Source: Clostridium sp. Ade.TY
GTDB taxonomy: Bacteria > Bacillota > Clostridia > Clostridiales > Clostridiaceae
NCBI RefSeq assembly: GCF_000498355.1
Contig: NZ_AVSV01000003.1
Location: 124,001-188,000, forward strand
Direction: 5' to 3'
Length of the DNA stretch: 64,000 nt
Shown here: positions 8,907 through 18,452 of the stretch, piece by piece
How positions within the stretch are numbered: the stretch's first letter is position 1
Layout: every line of letters starts with the position of its first letter
Program-made: the position numbers and the translations under genes
Notes under the pieces: generated by a model
The model's database searches: none
The model's input: the letters and a program-made list of their open reading frames with translations, nothing else
Told to the model about the DNA's origin: nothing

Positions 8907-9812
8907 TTATCCTAAAATTAATGTTAAAATCAATATTAGCGTAAATTTCAAATGTAAACTATTAGTATAAGGAATTCCTAAATTACTAAGAGTACTAACA
9001 CTTCTATTTGCTTTAAGAGCTAAAGGAAAAGTAACAAAAACCAACAAACAAAGTGGAGGATAAAATCCAATTAAAACATATAGAGTAGTAAGTATATACA
9101 TTCCAAAAACTAAAAATCTATATAAATAAGTGCTATATTTACTTCCAATCCTAACGCTTAAAGTACCAATGCTTAAATTAGTATCTCTTTTAAAATCTCT
9201 CATTTCATTACTTAACATAAGTGCTGGAATAAGAAAAGAAGCAGGAAGAGAAAGAAAAACAGGATAAAAGCTAATATCCTTAGTAAATGGAAGAGAAGCA
9301 CCAATAACCATTAGAGGTCCCATTGCAATAAATGATACAATAACTCCAAGTCCTTTTCTTTTAAGAACAAAAGGCTCACCAGTATATGCATAAGCAATAA
9401 AGATTCCAATAAATCCAATTATTAAAAGCTTATTATTAGTAATTAAAACTAAATAAAGTCCTATAAGTGAAGATAAAATAAAACAAGACATTGCCCATAA
9501 AAATACATATATATCAAAGTATGATCTTGATACTCCTAAAAATTTAATTTTTCTATTACTTGGTCTATAATATCTAAAACTTCCTTCAAAATAATCATTA
9601 ACAAGATTTGCTCCAGATTGAGCTAAAAGTCCAGCAATTGTTATTAAAAATATTAATAAAATATCATGTGGATTTTTAATATTTAAAGCACCTAATTTAT
9701 AAGCAGCAACAATACCAAGTGTTGTTGATCCAATAGCAAGAGTTAAAGAAAATGGACGAAAAGCCTTCCATGAATCTTTTAAAAACTTAACTATATATTC
9801 TTTTGTAAACAT
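8907..9812 (-). CDS. UbiA-family prenyltransferase (MenA-like)
   Basis: 301 residues, ATG behind GAGGTGATTT. About eight membrane helices. The two prenyl-diphosphate-binding loops of the UbiA superfamily are recognisable: NLVNDYFEG near residue 73 (first Asp motif, with Glu for the second Asp and no clear third Asp) and RDFKRDTNLSIGT near residue 205 (intact second motif). The family moves a polyprenyl chain to an aromatic acceptor in the membrane, for example in menaquinone synthesis. No other quinone genes are nearby, so the acceptor is unknown. It is a single minus-strand gene. Confidence 0.8.
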   Translation of the reverse strand: MFTKEYIVKFLKDSWKAFRPFSLTLAIGSTTLGIVAAYKLGALNIKNPHDILLIFLITIAGLLAQSGANLVNDYFEGSFRYYRPSNRKIKFLGVSRSYFDIYVFLWAMSCFILSSLIGLYLVLITNNKLLIIGFIGIFIAYAYTGEPFVLKRKGLGVIVSFIAMGPLMVIGASLPFTKDISFYPVFLSLPASFLIPALMLSNEMRDFKRDTNLSIGTLSVRIGSKYSTYLYRFLVFGMYILTTLYVLIGFYPPLCLLVFVTFPLALKANRSVSTLSNLGIPYTNSLHLKFTLILILTLILG

Positions 9813-10004
9813 AAATCACCTCATAAATTAAATTTAAGACTATTTTTATAATATAGGTTTATTAAGCTTTATAGTTAATTAAAAAATTTATACTTTATAT
9901 ATAAGTTGAATAATAGAAAATATAGTTAAATTTTTAGCATAATGTAAAACGTTTTCTAATACCAATAAATTAAGGTGATATTAATTTATAAAGGAGTTTT
10001 AATT

Positions 10005-11357
10005 TTGAATATTAAAAAGGAAAATATGTATCAGTTAGAGGGGAGAGTACCACTGTGTGATGCTATTCCTCTTGGTATGCAGCATGTACTTGCAATGTAT
10101 GCTGGAAACTTAGCACCTTTATTAGTTGTTTCAGGTGCACTTAATATGGATGTAGGAGTTAAAGTAACTTTACTACAAAACGCAATGTTTGTTGCAGGAC
10201 TTATAACATTAATTCAACTTTATCCAATTTGGAAAATAGGTTCAGGATTACCTGTTGTTATGGGAACAAGCTCTGGATTTATACCAGTAAGTTTAGGTGT
10301 TGGAACTCAGTTTGGTTATGGGGCAATTATGGGAGCATCTTTAATTGGTGCTATAATGGAGTTTTTCTTAGGATTTATAATAAAACCTTTAAGAAAAATA
10401 TTACCTCATGCGGTTACTGGAACTGTTGTATTAATTCTTGGAATTTCATTAATAAATGTAGGAATACAATTTGTTGGTGGAGGAGTTGGAACTCAAGGAG
10501 ATCCAGCATTTGGTTCAATTAGAAATATAACAATTTCACTTATTGTATTTTTAGTAATAATTATATTAAAACAATTTTCAAAAGGATTTTTAAGTATTTC
10601 AGCAATATTAATTGGTATTGCTGTAGGTTATGTTATAACTATATGTTTAGGAATGGTAGATTTTACTCCAATTAAGGAAGCAGCATGGTTTTCTATACCA
10701 AAACCTATTTTTATGATTGAAGGTTTAGAGTATAGTTTCCACATTGAAGCTATTATTCCATTTATATTAGTATACTTAGCAACTACTGTTGAAACTATAG
10801 GAGATAATACAGGAATTGCAATGGGAGGTCTTGGCAGAGATATTACAGATAAGGAACTTCAAGGTGCTGTGCATGCTGATGGTTTTGGTAGTGCGTTTGC
10901 AACTCTTTTTGGAGTAATGCCTAATACATCTTTTAGTCAAAATGTTGGGTTAATAGCTATTACAAAAATAGTTAACAGATTTGTATTAATGACTGGTGCA
11001 GTATTTTTAATGTTGTGTGCGTTTATACCAAAGCTTGGTGCTATAGTTGCATCAATACCAAATAGTGTTTTGGGTGGAGCTGTAATATTAATGTTTGCAA
11101 TGATTAGTATTAGTGGTCTTAATCTTTTAATGGAAGATGGAAAAATTTCAGAGAGAACTGGATTAATAGTTGCTGCATCTTGCGCAATTGGTCTTGGTCT
11201 TAGCAGTTGTCCTGAAGTTATGCAACATTTACCACAATGGTTCCAAAATATGTTCAGTCAAGCTATAGTTGGTGGATTTGTAACTGCAACTATACTTAAT
11301 TTAATATTACCTAAGGAACTAAATAATAAAGTATTAAAGGAAAGTAAAAAGAGTTAA
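10005..11357 (+). CDS. Uracil-xanthine (NCS2) permease, paralog 1
   Basis: 450 residues if translation starts at TTG 10005, eight bases after AAGGAG. The next candidate, ATG 10026, would drop seven residues and has a weaker site. Aligning with the paralog at 16187 (YELEGKVPL versus YQLEGRVPL) supports the TTG. NCS2 features are clear: LGMQHVLAMYAGN near the N-terminus, the ATTVETIGDNTG helix-8 motif and NTSFSQNVGL. It is a nucleobase:cation symporter with 14 helices, probably for xanthine or uric acid. Unlike its two paralogs in this window it has no guanine riboswitch in its 190-bp leader. Confidence 0.88.
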   Translation: MNIKKENMYQLEGRVPLCDAIPLGMQHVLAMYAGNLAPLLVVSGALNMDVGVKVTLLQNAMFVAGLITLIQLYPIWKIGSGLPVVMGTSSGFIPVSLGVGTQFGYGAIMGASLIGAIMEFFLGFIIKPLRKILPHAVTGTVVLILGISLINVGIQFVGGGVGTQGDPAFGSIRNITISLIVFLVIIILKQFSKGFLSISAILIGIAVGYVITICLGMVDFTPIKEAAWFSIPKPIFMIEGLEYSFHIEAIIPFILVYLATTVETIGDNTGIAMGGLGRDITDKELQGAVHADGFGSAFATLFGVMPNTSFSQNVGLIAITKIVNRFVLMTGAVFLMLCAFIPKLGAIVASIPNSVLGGAVILMFAMISISGLNLLMEDGKISERTGLIVAASCAIGLGLSSCPEVMQHLPQWFQNMFSQAIVGGFVTATILNLILPKELNNKVLKESKKS

Positions 11358-11480
11358 GTGTATAGATTATAATTAAATCAATCAGAGTTATTAAATTTAT
11401 TTAAAAATTACTTTAATAAGTTTAGTTTTAATGAGAGTATTTTAAAAATTAAGTATAAAAATTATAATTATTAAAAATAA

Positions 11481-11524
11481 AAAACACCTAATAAGACTTA
11501 TAAATCTTATTAGGTGTTTTATTT
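11481..11524. terminator. Bidirectional terminator between permease and dipeptidase
   Basis: Perfect 16-bp arms (AAAACACCTAATAAGA and its complement at 11505-11520) flanked by A and T tracts. Confidence 0.88.
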
Positions 11525-11558
11525 TGAGTAGTTATATTGAATAAGTTAAAAATGCATT

Positions 11559-13037
11559 TTATAAATTAGAATTATGGTGAACTGGAGTTTGAGCAGTTGT
11601 TGCTTTTAATAAATCACCATTTAATTTTCTAACTTCTTTTAATGAATAATCAGACATATCTTTGCAGTGGTCAGTCATATAATTTTCTGCTTTTTTGTGG
11701 CTTCTCTTGTAAAGTTTAAGAGCTTCTTTATCACTATGCTTTAAAGAGTTATTTAATTTATCTTGTATAGCAGCTAATTGAGGTTTAGTGTATTTCTTCA
11801 TGTATTCAGCATAGTAAGGTGTAGTTAAAGCTCCAGTTGTTCTATAAGTCCAATAAGCTGAATTAGTATCAGGTGTATCTGTTCCTTCTCTATATTGTTT
11901 TGGTGTTTGATTTATTCCTGAATAGAAAGGTACAAATACGCTAGTTTCAGGAACACCAAGAGATATCCAATGTACACAACCTATATCACTTGGAAGATTT
12001 GGTCTACATTGTAATATATGAGATTCCATTGTAAAAGCAACATTTATAGGTCTATATTTTCCTTTATATTCTCCATAAGGATCATATTGAGTTCCATTAA
12101 AGTGAGATCTTAAAACTGTACTAACATCAGATACAGATATTTTTTTATCTGGTTTTAAGAACATTTTAAAATTTTTATCAGTTATGTTTTGTTTTAAAGA
12201 AGGTGTTAAAATTCTTTGACCATCCCATATTCTTGGATTATTATACTGAGCATCTTCTGCATTTTCTGTTCCAAAAGCTTTTTTAAAGCTAAAGTATTTA
12301 TCTGTTTTAGGGTTATATAATCCATTTTTTTCTGAAAATTTAATTAAATCTTTTGAACCCATATAATTTTTTGTATCTTTTAAATTAACCTTATCAATGC
12401 ATAATTTATTTGGTATTACTGCATATTCTGAATCAGGTACTTTAGTTGCAACCCAATGATGTCCAGAACCTATTTCCATATACCAAATTTCATTTTTATC
12501 AGAAAATATTACTCCATTAACTTCAGCGGAGCCTTTCTTTTCAACTATTTTTCCAAGCCTTTCAACACCATCTCTTGCATTTTTTATGTATGGTAATATA
12601 ACGGTAACCATTGAATCTTCACCGATTCCGTTTTTTACTAAAGGATCTGCTTTAAGTGCTTTGTCATTTGCAGTTGCACTTTCAGTTGCACTCATTGCAA
12701 CACCATATTGATTTATTCCTGCTTCTTCATACTCTCCATCTTTTTTTGTCCATTCAGGAGTAGCAGTATATTTATAGCTTGTTTTTGGGAGAGTATATGT
12801 AAATCCATTTCCTTTAGATTTATATACCTCATTTTTGTGTGTAGTTCTCTTGTGATGTACTACAAATCTCTTATCCCAAGCAGTTTTAGCATCTTCATTA
12901 CGTGCTATAATCGTTGAACCATCAGTAGTAGCGGATTTACCAACAACTACTGTAGTACAGGCAAATGCATTAGTAACTAAAGCTAAGTAAGCTACTAAAG
13001 TGAAACAAGAGTACTTAATTAATTTTTTAAATGACAT
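11559..13037 (-). CDS. Exported dipeptidase, peptidase family C69
   Basis: 492 residues. A signal peptide (about 1-26, ending NAFA) is followed directly by Cys27 in CTTVVVGK. In this Ntn-hydrolase family the Cys becomes the N-terminal nucleophile after processing. Other family segments are IARNEDA, GINQYGVAMSATES and YMEIGSGHHWVA. Family members hydrolyse dipeptides; export suggests scavenging of extracellular peptides. The ribosome binding site is AAGGAGTGA. A cre-like sequence lies just upstream of it, and an AT-rich leader separates it from the XRE gene. Confidence 0.9.
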   Translation of the reverse strand: MSFKKLIKYSCFTLVAYLALVTNAFACTTVVVGKSATTDGSTIIARNEDAKTAWDKRFVVHHKRTTHKNEVYKSKGNGFTYTLPKTSYKYTATPEWTKKDGEYEEAGINQYGVAMSATESATANDKALKADPLVKNGIGEDSMVTVILPYIKNARDGVERLGKIVEKKGSAEVNGVIFSDKNEIWYMEIGSGHHWVATKVPDSEYAVIPNKLCIDKVNLKDTKNYMGSKDLIKFSEKNGLYNPKTDKYFSFKKAFGTENAEDAQYNNPRIWDGQRILTPSLKQNITDKNFKMFLKPDKKISVSDVSTVLRSHFNGTQYDPYGEYKGKYRPINVAFTMESHILQCRPNLPSDIGCVHWISLGVPETSVFVPFYSGINQTPKQYREGTDTPDTNSAYWTYRTTGALTTPYYAEYMKKYTKPQLAAIQDKLNNSLKHSDKEALKLYKRSHKKAENYMTDHCKDMSDYSLKEVRKLNGDLLKATTAQTPVHHNSNL

Positions 13038-13055
13038 AAAATCACTCCTTATCTT

Positions 13056-13071
13056 TTGTATACGTTTACCT
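13056..13071 (-). promoter_or_regulatory. cre-like (CcpA) operator candidate in the dipeptidase leader
   Basis: Read on the minus strand the site is AGGTAAACGTATACAA, which matches 15 of 16 positions of the Bacillus cre consensus WTGNAARCGNWWNCAW (only T2 differs). It lies 18 bp before the dipeptidase ATG, a roadblock-type position. Binding is inferred. Confidence 0.45.
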
Positions 13072-13173
13072 ATTAAATTTTAGGAGTTTGAATTTTAAAA
13101 TTCAATTGGATAAGGTGTTTTTTTACAAAGTTAACTTAAAGATAATATTATTAATAATATTATCAATAATATA

Positions 13174-13210
13174 AAAAATAAGACTCAATTTTAAATTGAG
13201 TCTTATTTTT
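13174..13210 (-). terminator. Terminator overlapping the 3' end of the XRE gene
   Basis: Perfect arms 13174-13191 and 13193-13210 (AAAATAAGACTCAATTT type) with an A-tract that reads as U on the minus strand. The XRE stop codon lies inside one arm. Confidence 0.75.
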
Positions 13211-13421
13211 CTGTATCTGTATCAGGTACATATTCTAAAAGATCCCCGGGTTGACAGTCTAATATTTTACATAAAGCATCAAGTGTTGTAAATCTAAAAG
13301 CTTTTGCTTTTTGATTTTTAAAGTTTGATACATTAGCCATTGTCATATCTAATCTTTGGGATAACTCTGTTAAAGACATTTTTCTTTTTGCCATCATTAC
13401 ATCTAAATTAACAACTATCAT
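13203..13421 (-). CDS. XRE-family (YozG-like) regulator
   Basis: 72 residues, ATG behind AGGGGTGTAAAA. It is almost entirely one HTH_3/HTH_26 domain: MSLTELSQRLDMTMANVSNF (about 15-34) is the helix-turn-helix and LCKILDCQPGDLLEYVPD is the typical end of this small subfamily. It lies 15 bp after the DUF2975 membrane gene, a pairing common in Firmicutes. Function of the pair is unknown; the regulator presumably controls its own operon. Confidence 0.88.
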   Translation of the reverse strand: MIVVNLDVMMAKRKMSLTELSQRLDMTMANVSNFKNQKAKAFRFTTLDALCKILDCQPGDLLEYVPDTDTEK

Positions 13422-13436
13422 TTTTACACCCCTAAC

Positions 13437-13925
13437 TTAAAATGTTAAATCATTTTCTTCTTTTATTTCAGCTGCCTTTTTAAATATATTAGACATAACA
13501 AATGCAAGGAAGCCAAGTGTAATTGAGATAAAAGGAACTATAAATAGTGGGATTATAGTTAATGCATAAAGAAAAATATTATATGTAAAATATAAAAATA
13601 AGTTAACTAAAAGAAAAATAAATACTTCTAAAAATGCAAGTATTCCAATAGTTTTAAAGTGATTTGAAATTTTTATTGTAAATGGATTTTCACTAGAAAG
13701 TAATTTACAAATTGATTTTAGTTTAAATAGTGAAATTAAGTAAGGTATAGCACATGTATAAATACAACCTGATATAACAAAGGCTAAATCAGAAGGTGAT
13801 TCAACTTGCAAAGTTTTAAAAAATGCTGTCATAACTAATGGTGCACAAACAAGAGCAATTATTGTTAAGACAATTCCTGCAAGAACAAATCCATTTAATA
13901 ATTTTGAACTTATAGTTTTTATCAT
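13437..13925 (-). CDS. DUF2975 membrane protein
   Basis: 162 residues, ATG behind AGAGGTAATCTT. Four hydrophobic helices (about 11-35, 43-65, 88-112 and 118-145) with the family feature PFTIKISNHFKTIG between helices 2 and 3. DUF2975 proteins are nearly always encoded next to a small XRE regulator, as here. They may sense something at the membrane for that regulator, but no biochemical role is established. Confidence 0.85.
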   Translation of the reverse strand: MIKTISSKLLNGFVLAGIVLTIIALVCAPLVMTAFFKTLQVESPSDLAFVISGCIYTCAIPYLISLFKLKSICKLLSSENPFTIKISNHFKTIGILAFLEVFIFLLVNLFLYFTYNIFLYALTIIPLFIVPFISITLGFLAFVMSNIFKKAAEIKEENDLTF

Positions 13926-14149
13926 AAGATTACCTCTCTTTTATTTAAGTTTTAATAAATATATTTTATTTCTAAAATTCAATTGTGTCAATAAAAATTT
14001 ATCGTTATTCTTTATATAATTATTGTATTTATACAAATTTATTTAAAAATAAAAATTATAGTATTATATGAATTATAAATTATAAAATGAGAAATACTAA
14101 ATTAAATGAGAAATATTAGAAATAAATAAATTTAGTGAGAGGATTAAAT

Positions 14150-14644
14150 ATGAATAGTAATTTAAATGATAAAATTCCTGTATATTTAGAGAGTGAATCT
14201 GATATGTTAAGTAAATTTTATTCGCTAGAAGATTATAATCTTTCTAATGAGTTAGAAGAATATATTATAAAAGAAGTAAACAGAAAATATAAAAATGAAA
14301 AAATAAAAATATATGTTGAATTTAAAGAAGAAGGTAATGTTGAAAAATTTAAAAAAGCAATCTATAACACTTTTATCAAAAAGATGAAATCAGTAGAACA
14401 TGATATAAGAAAAAATAATATTGTATCTTTAGTTGAACTTATAATTGGAATTATACTTGGAGTATTAGTTTATATGTTGTCAGGAATAAATAATGGTTTA
14501 TCTCAGCTTGTATCTATTGCATGTTGGGTTTTTATTTGGTACTCTGTTGAAACTTATTTTTTCGTAAATAGAGAATTAAAATTAGAGAAGATTCGCTATA
14601 ATCAAATAATTATAGCTGAAATCACGACTGAAGTTAAAATATGA
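14150..14644 (+). CDS. Hypothetical protein with two membrane helices
   Basis: 164 residues from ATG 14150 behind GAGAGGA; a GTG at 14135 overlaps that site. The first 85 residues are soluble and charged. Two hydrophobic helices follow (about 90-108 and 114-134), then a short charged tail. The stop overlaps the start of the MFS transporter by four bases (ATGA), which implies translational coupling. I recognise no family. It could be a regulatory partner of the transporter, but nothing in the sequence proves it. Confidence 0.65.
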   Translation: MNSNLNDKIPVYLESESDMLSKFYSLEDYNLSNELEEYIIKEVNRKYKNEKIKIYVEFKEEGNVEKFKKAIYNTFIKKMKSVEHDIRKNNIVSLVELIIGIILGVLVYMLSGINNGLSQLVSIACWVFIWYSVETYFFVNRELKLEKIRYNQIIIAEITTEVKI

Positions 14645-15894
14645 GTATAAAAGATAGTGTTTTATTTAAGAAAAAAGAGTTAAGACAGTTTTGTATTTTA
14701 AGATTTATTTTTGGCATTAGTTATAGTTTTATGATTCCAATAATACCTTTATATTTTGATTCAATAGGAGTTAGTACAGTAGTCATAGGAACATTTATGT
14801 CTCTTTATGGAGTTAGTAAGGCGTTAGCGCAAATGCCTTTTGGATTAGTATCAGATGCAATAGGAGATAAGTTACTTTTAATAATAGCCTTATCATTAAT
14901 GATATTTGTTCCATTTTCTTATACTATAGCTTCTAATAATTTCTTAGCTTGCTCTATTTATGTTATTCAAGGAGCTGTTCTTGGAATGGCAGCACCTGCA
15001 ACTTTTTCAATATTATCAAGATCATTAGATAAAGAAAAGAGAGGGGAATGTACAGGATTTGCATCTGCAGTTTTTACTCTTGGAGGAGGTATTGGAGCTG
15101 CAATTGGAGGATTTGTTGTTGCGAAATTTAATAATTATAATTTAGTATTTTATATGGCTTCAATAGGAGTTTTATTAACAGTAATATTTACTATTTTTAA
15201 AATTGAAAAGTCAGAAGTAGCAAAAAAGAAAAAGGATAAATCAATAAATCCAATAGAAAGAATAAAAACTATAATAAATGATATAAAAGAAAGTAAATTA
15301 GGGTGTAAAATTTTACTTTTAGGAGTTATAGCATTTTTAGGAGATTTTATATATGGATGTGTAGTATCAATATTTCCTTTCTATGGTCAAGATGTACTTG
15401 GAGCATCAGCTGGATATACTTCTATGATAATATCAATATATTTATTTATATTTGGATTTGGAGCTCCAGTAGGTGGATATATAAGTGATAAGATAGGAAA
15501 CAAAAGACAACTGTTTATTTCTTTTATAGTTATGAATTTATCTCTTTTAGGATTATCAATTTTTAGAAGTATACCTATGTTTACATTAATTATAATAATA
15601 TATTTTTTGGGAGCTACATTTTTAAATGCTGCACTTCAAAGCTTGCTTTCAGAATTTGGAGAAAATGAAAATATAAAAGGAATAGTATTTGGATTTGTTG
15701 GAGCTTCAGAAGCAACTGGATATGCAATAAGCCCAATAGTATCAGCATTTATTTATAACTTTAATAAATCATGGTTATTTATTGGGGTATTAATTGTTTC
15801 AGTTATAATTTCTATAATATATTTATTGTTGTGTAAAAAAGCTTGCATAACAAATGATAATTGCAACAGGAATAAGTGTTTAAAAAATAAATAA
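14641..15894 (+). CDS. Major facilitator superfamily transporter
   Basis: 417 residues, 12 predicted helices. The A-like motif SDAIGDKLLL between helices 2 and 3 and SDKIGNKRQL between helices 8 and 9 are typical of MFS drug/sugar-efflux type permeases. Its start overlaps the preceding small membrane protein (ATGA), so the two form one operon. No substrate can be assigned. The 3' end runs into the leader of the guanine-riboswitch operon and I see no strong terminator of its own. Confidence 0.85.
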   Translation: MSIKDSVLFKKKELRQFCILRFIFGISYSFMIPIIPLYFDSIGVSTVVIGTFMSLYGVSKALAQMPFGLVSDAIGDKLLLIIALSLMIFVPFSYTIASNNFLACSIYVIQGAVLGMAAPATFSILSRSLDKEKRGECTGFASAVFTLGGGIGAAIGGFVVAKFNNYNLVFYMASIGVLLTVIFTIFKIEKSEVAKKKKDKSINPIERIKTIINDIKESKLGCKILLLGVIAFLGDFIYGCVVSIFPFYGQDVLGASAGYTSMIISIYLFIFGFGAPVGGYISDKIGNKRQLFISFIVMNLSLLGLSIFRSIPMFTLIIIIYFLGATFLNAALQSLLSEFGENENIKGIVFGFVGASEATGYAISPIVSAFIYNFNKSWLFIGVLIVSVIISIIYLLLCKKACITNDNCNRNKCLKNK

Positions 15895-15992
15895 TATTTT
15901 TAAAAGTTAAATTATATTAATAAAAATTACGAATAATAAAAAGTTTTAAAAATATAAAATTCGTGTTATAATACGTATGTAAAAGAAAAAAA

Positions 15993-16059
15993 CTCGTATA
16001 TCATCGGTAATATGGACCGAAAGTTTCTACCTGCTAACCGTAAAATAGCAGACTACGAG
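15993..16059 (+). promoter_or_regulatory. Purine riboswitch, guanine class (copy 1)
   Basis: Core pieces are all present in order: P1 strand CTCGTA, ATATGG, GTTTCTACC, P3 CTGCTA/TAGCAG, and GACTACGAG closing P1. The specificity base is C (16053), as in guanine/hypoxanthine/xanthine-binding members; adenine riboswitches have U. An extended -10 promoter TGTTATAAT ends 20 bp upstream (TATAAT at 15967-15972). The GAGG of the P1 3' strand can pair with CCTC of the downstream terminator, the classic OFF design. It controls the NCS2-xdh operon. Confidence 0.95.
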
Positions 16060-16106
16060 GGCTCCTTATAGTATATACACGATAAAAATGAAATGTATAT
16101 ACCAAA

Positions 16107-16145
16107 AAGCAGCACCTCATGGATTAACGAGGTGTTGTTTTTTTG
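16107..16145 (+). terminator. Riboswitch-controlled terminator
   Basis: AAGCAGCACCTC pairs over 12 bp (two G-U) with GAGGTGTTGTTT, followed by a T tract. It forms when the guanine aptamer is bound and stops transcription before the permease gene. Confidence 0.88.
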
Positions 16146-16186
16146 CTTATTAGATAAACTTTTAGAGAATTGAGGGGGAATACAGA

Positions 16187-17530
16187 ATGAGAAAAGGAAG
16201 TATTTATGAATTAGAAGGAAAAGTTCCTTTAAAGGAAGCAGTTCCACTTGGTGTTCAACATGTTCTTGCAATGTTTTTAGGTAATGTTTCACCGCTTATT
16301 ATTATTTGTGGATTATTAAATATTGATATAGGGACTAAATCTATATTGATACAAAATGCAATGTTTATATCAGGGATTGCAACATTAATTCAATTATATC
16401 CAAAGTTTAGAGTTGGAAGTGGACTTCCGATAGTCATGGGAACAAGCTCTGGTTTTATAGGAACAGAGAAGGTTATAGGTTTAACTTACGGATATGATGC
16501 AGTTATGGGTGCATCATTAGTTGGAGCAATTTTGGAAATTATTTTAGGATTTTTTATAAAGCCTCTTAAAAAGTTGTTTCCTCCAATAGTAACAAGTCTT
16601 GTTATTATTTCTATAGGTCTTTCATTACTTCCAGTTGGAATTAGATATTTTGGTGGAGGCTCAGGTTCTGATCAGTTTGGCTCACCAAAAAATTTAATTG
16701 TTGCAACTGTAGTAGTCTTAGTAATTATTGCATTAAAACAATGCAAAAAGGGATTCTTAAATGTTTCATCTATATTAATTGGTATTATAGTTGGTTATAT
16801 TTTATCTATATTTTTAGGTATGGTGGATTTTACTGCTGTTAAAGAAGCAGCTTGGATTAGTATGCCAAAACCTTTTGTAACAGGATTTGAATTTAAAATA
16901 GATGCAATTATTTCAATGAGTATTATGTATGTAGCAACGGCTGTTGAAACTATTGGAAATATTTCTGCAATAACAGTTGGTGGTTTAAATAGAGATCCAA
17001 AAGATAATGAGTTATCAGGTGGAGTTATAGCAGATGGAGTGGCAAGTGGAATAGCTTCGATTTTTGGTGTTCTTCCAAATACAGCTTTTGGGCAAAATGC
17101 AGGACTTGTTGCAGTAACTAAAGTTGTAAATAAATTTGTAATTATGACAGGTGCAGCATTTTTAATATTATCAGGATTTATTCCAAAGCTTAGTGCTTTA
17201 TTTTCTGTTATGCCTCAATCAGTTTTAGGTGGCGCAGCTGTTATTATGTTTTCAATGATTTTAATTAGTGGGATTCAATCATTAATGAGAGAAGGTTTGG
17301 ATGAAAGAAATAGTTTAATTGCCGCTTTAGCACTTGGAATAGGTGTTGGGATTGGATATGTTCCAGAAGTTTTAGCAAAACTTCCAGAATGGGTAACACA
17401 AGTTTTTGCTCACAATAGTATAGTTATGGTTTTTGTTATAGCAACTATTGTAAATTTAATTTTACCAAAGAAAAATAGTGAAGAAGAAATTATAGAAGAA
17501 AAAGATTTACAAATTGATAGTGTAAGTTAA
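16187..17530 (+). CDS. Uracil-xanthine (NCS2) permease, paralog 2
   Basis: 447 residues, ATG behind GAGGGGGAAT. NCS2 signatures: LGVQHVLAMFLGN, GTSSGF, ATAVETIGNISA (helix 8 substrate site) and NTAFGQNAGL. It is a membrane nucleobase:cation symporter. Control by a guanine-class riboswitch and the following xanthine dehydrogenase genes point to xanthine or a related purine as substrate. The gap to the FAD subunit is about 120 bp without a terminator, so they are likely cotranscribed. Confidence 0.92.
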   Translation: MRKGSIYELEGKVPLKEAVPLGVQHVLAMFLGNVSPLIIICGLLNIDIGTKSILIQNAMFISGIATLIQLYPKFRVGSGLPIVMGTSSGFIGTEKVIGLTYGYDAVMGASLVGAILEIILGFFIKPLKKLFPPIVTSLVIISIGLSLLPVGIRYFGGGSGSDQFGSPKNLIVATVVVLVIIALKQCKKGFLNVSSILIGIIVGYILSIFLGMVDFTAVKEAAWISMPKPFVTGFEFKIDAIISMSIMYVATAVETIGNISAITVGGLNRDPKDNELSGGVIADGVASGIASIFGVLPNTAFGQNAGLVAVTKVVNKFVIMTGAAFLILSGFIPKLSALFSVMPQSVLGGAAVIMFSMILISGIQSLMREGLDERNSLIAALALGIGVGIGYVPEVLAKLPEWVTQVFAHNSIVMVFVIATIVNLILPKKNSEEEIIEEKDLQIDSVS

Positions 17531-17651
17531 TGTAAGAATACTTGTTTATATTTATTTCAATATAGATTCTATATTGTTTTAAGACAGAATTAAATAATTG
17601 AAATTTAATAGATTAAGAGTTTTATTGATTTTTTGTGGAGGGAATTTGTTT

Positions 17652-18452
17652 ATGTTTACTATTAAAAATTATGTAGTAGCACAAAGTTTAGAAGAAGCTT
17701 ATGAGTTAAATCAGAAAAAGAACAATGTTGTTTTAGGTGGAACGGCTTGGCTTAAGATGGGAAGTCGTAATATACAAACAGCTATAGATTTATCAAACCT
17801 TGGGCTTGATAAAATTGAAGAGTTTGAAGACTCATTTAAAATAGGATGTATGTGTACATTAAGAGACTTAGAAGTTCATACATCTTTAAATTCATACTTT
17901 GATGGAGTTATAGAGAAAAGTTTAGTTCATATAGTTGGGGTTCAGTTTCGTAATGTAGCAACTATTGGAGGAAGTATATATTCAAGATTTGGATTTTCAG
18001 ATATACTTACATCACTTTTAGCTTTAGATACATATGCTGAATTATTTAAAGGTGGAATTATTCCTTTAAGTGTATATAAAGATATGCCATATGATAATGA
18101 CATATTAGTTAGAATTATAATAAAAAAAGATAATAGAAAAGTGTCTTATTTAACACAAAGATTAAGTGCTACAGATATTCCAATACTTGCTTGTAGCATA
18201 TCAAGATTTAATGGTAAATGGAAGATTGTATTAGGTGCTAGACCTAAGAGAGCTGATTTTATTAAAAATAGTGATGAAATCTTAAGTGAAATACCAACTA
18301 AAGAAGAAATAAAATTATTACTTGATAGAAATTTTAAAGAAATGAAGTTTGAAAGCAATATGAGAGGTAGCAAAGAATATAGAGAAATATTAGCGAGTGT
18401 TCTTGTAAAGAGAGGAATATGTGAAATTACTGGAGGCAACTATGAAGATTAA
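17652..18452 (+). CDS. xdhB: Xanthine dehydrogenase family, FAD-binding subunit
   Basis: 266 residues from ATG 17652 behind GTGGAGGG; the 18 codons upstream in frame lack family similarity. The VLGGTAWLKMG loop and RNVATIGGSIYSRFG are the FAD-binding signatures of the molybdopterin dehydrogenase FAD domain. It passes electrons from the Fe-S subunit to the acceptor. The 3' end overlaps the Fe-S subunit gene by 11 bp. Subunit naming follows the Bacillus/Escherichia habit and is not uniform between species. Confidence 0.9.
   Translation: MFTIKNYVVAQSLEEAYELNQKKNNVVLGGTAWLKMGSRNIQTAIDLSNLGLDKIEEFEDSFKIGCMCTLRDLEVHTSLNSYFDGVIEKSLVHIVGVQFRNVATIGGSIYSRFGFSDILTSLLALDTYAELFKGGIIPLSVYKDMPYDNDILVRIIIKKDNRKVSYLTQRLSATDIPILACSISRFNGKWKIVLGARPKRADFIKNSDEILSEIPTKEEIKLLLDRNFKEMKFESNMRGSKEYREILASVLVKRGICEITGGNYED

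Noticed and set aside
9943..9957. cre-like TGTAAAACGTTTTC upstream of NCS2 permease paralog 1
   Set aside because: There is one base too many between TG and CG compared with the cre consensus, so it is probably only an AT-rich palindrome.
10229..10522. 97-codon plus frame inside NCS2 permease paralog 1
   Set aside because: It is a +1 frame shadow rich in Cys, Trp and Asn, without a ribosome binding site.
13141..13170. Short repeats of the type TAATATTATTAATAATATTA as possible CRISPR-like or mobile-element repeats
   Set aside because: They are simple AT runs that recur by chance in this composition, with no spacer structure and no flanking duplication.
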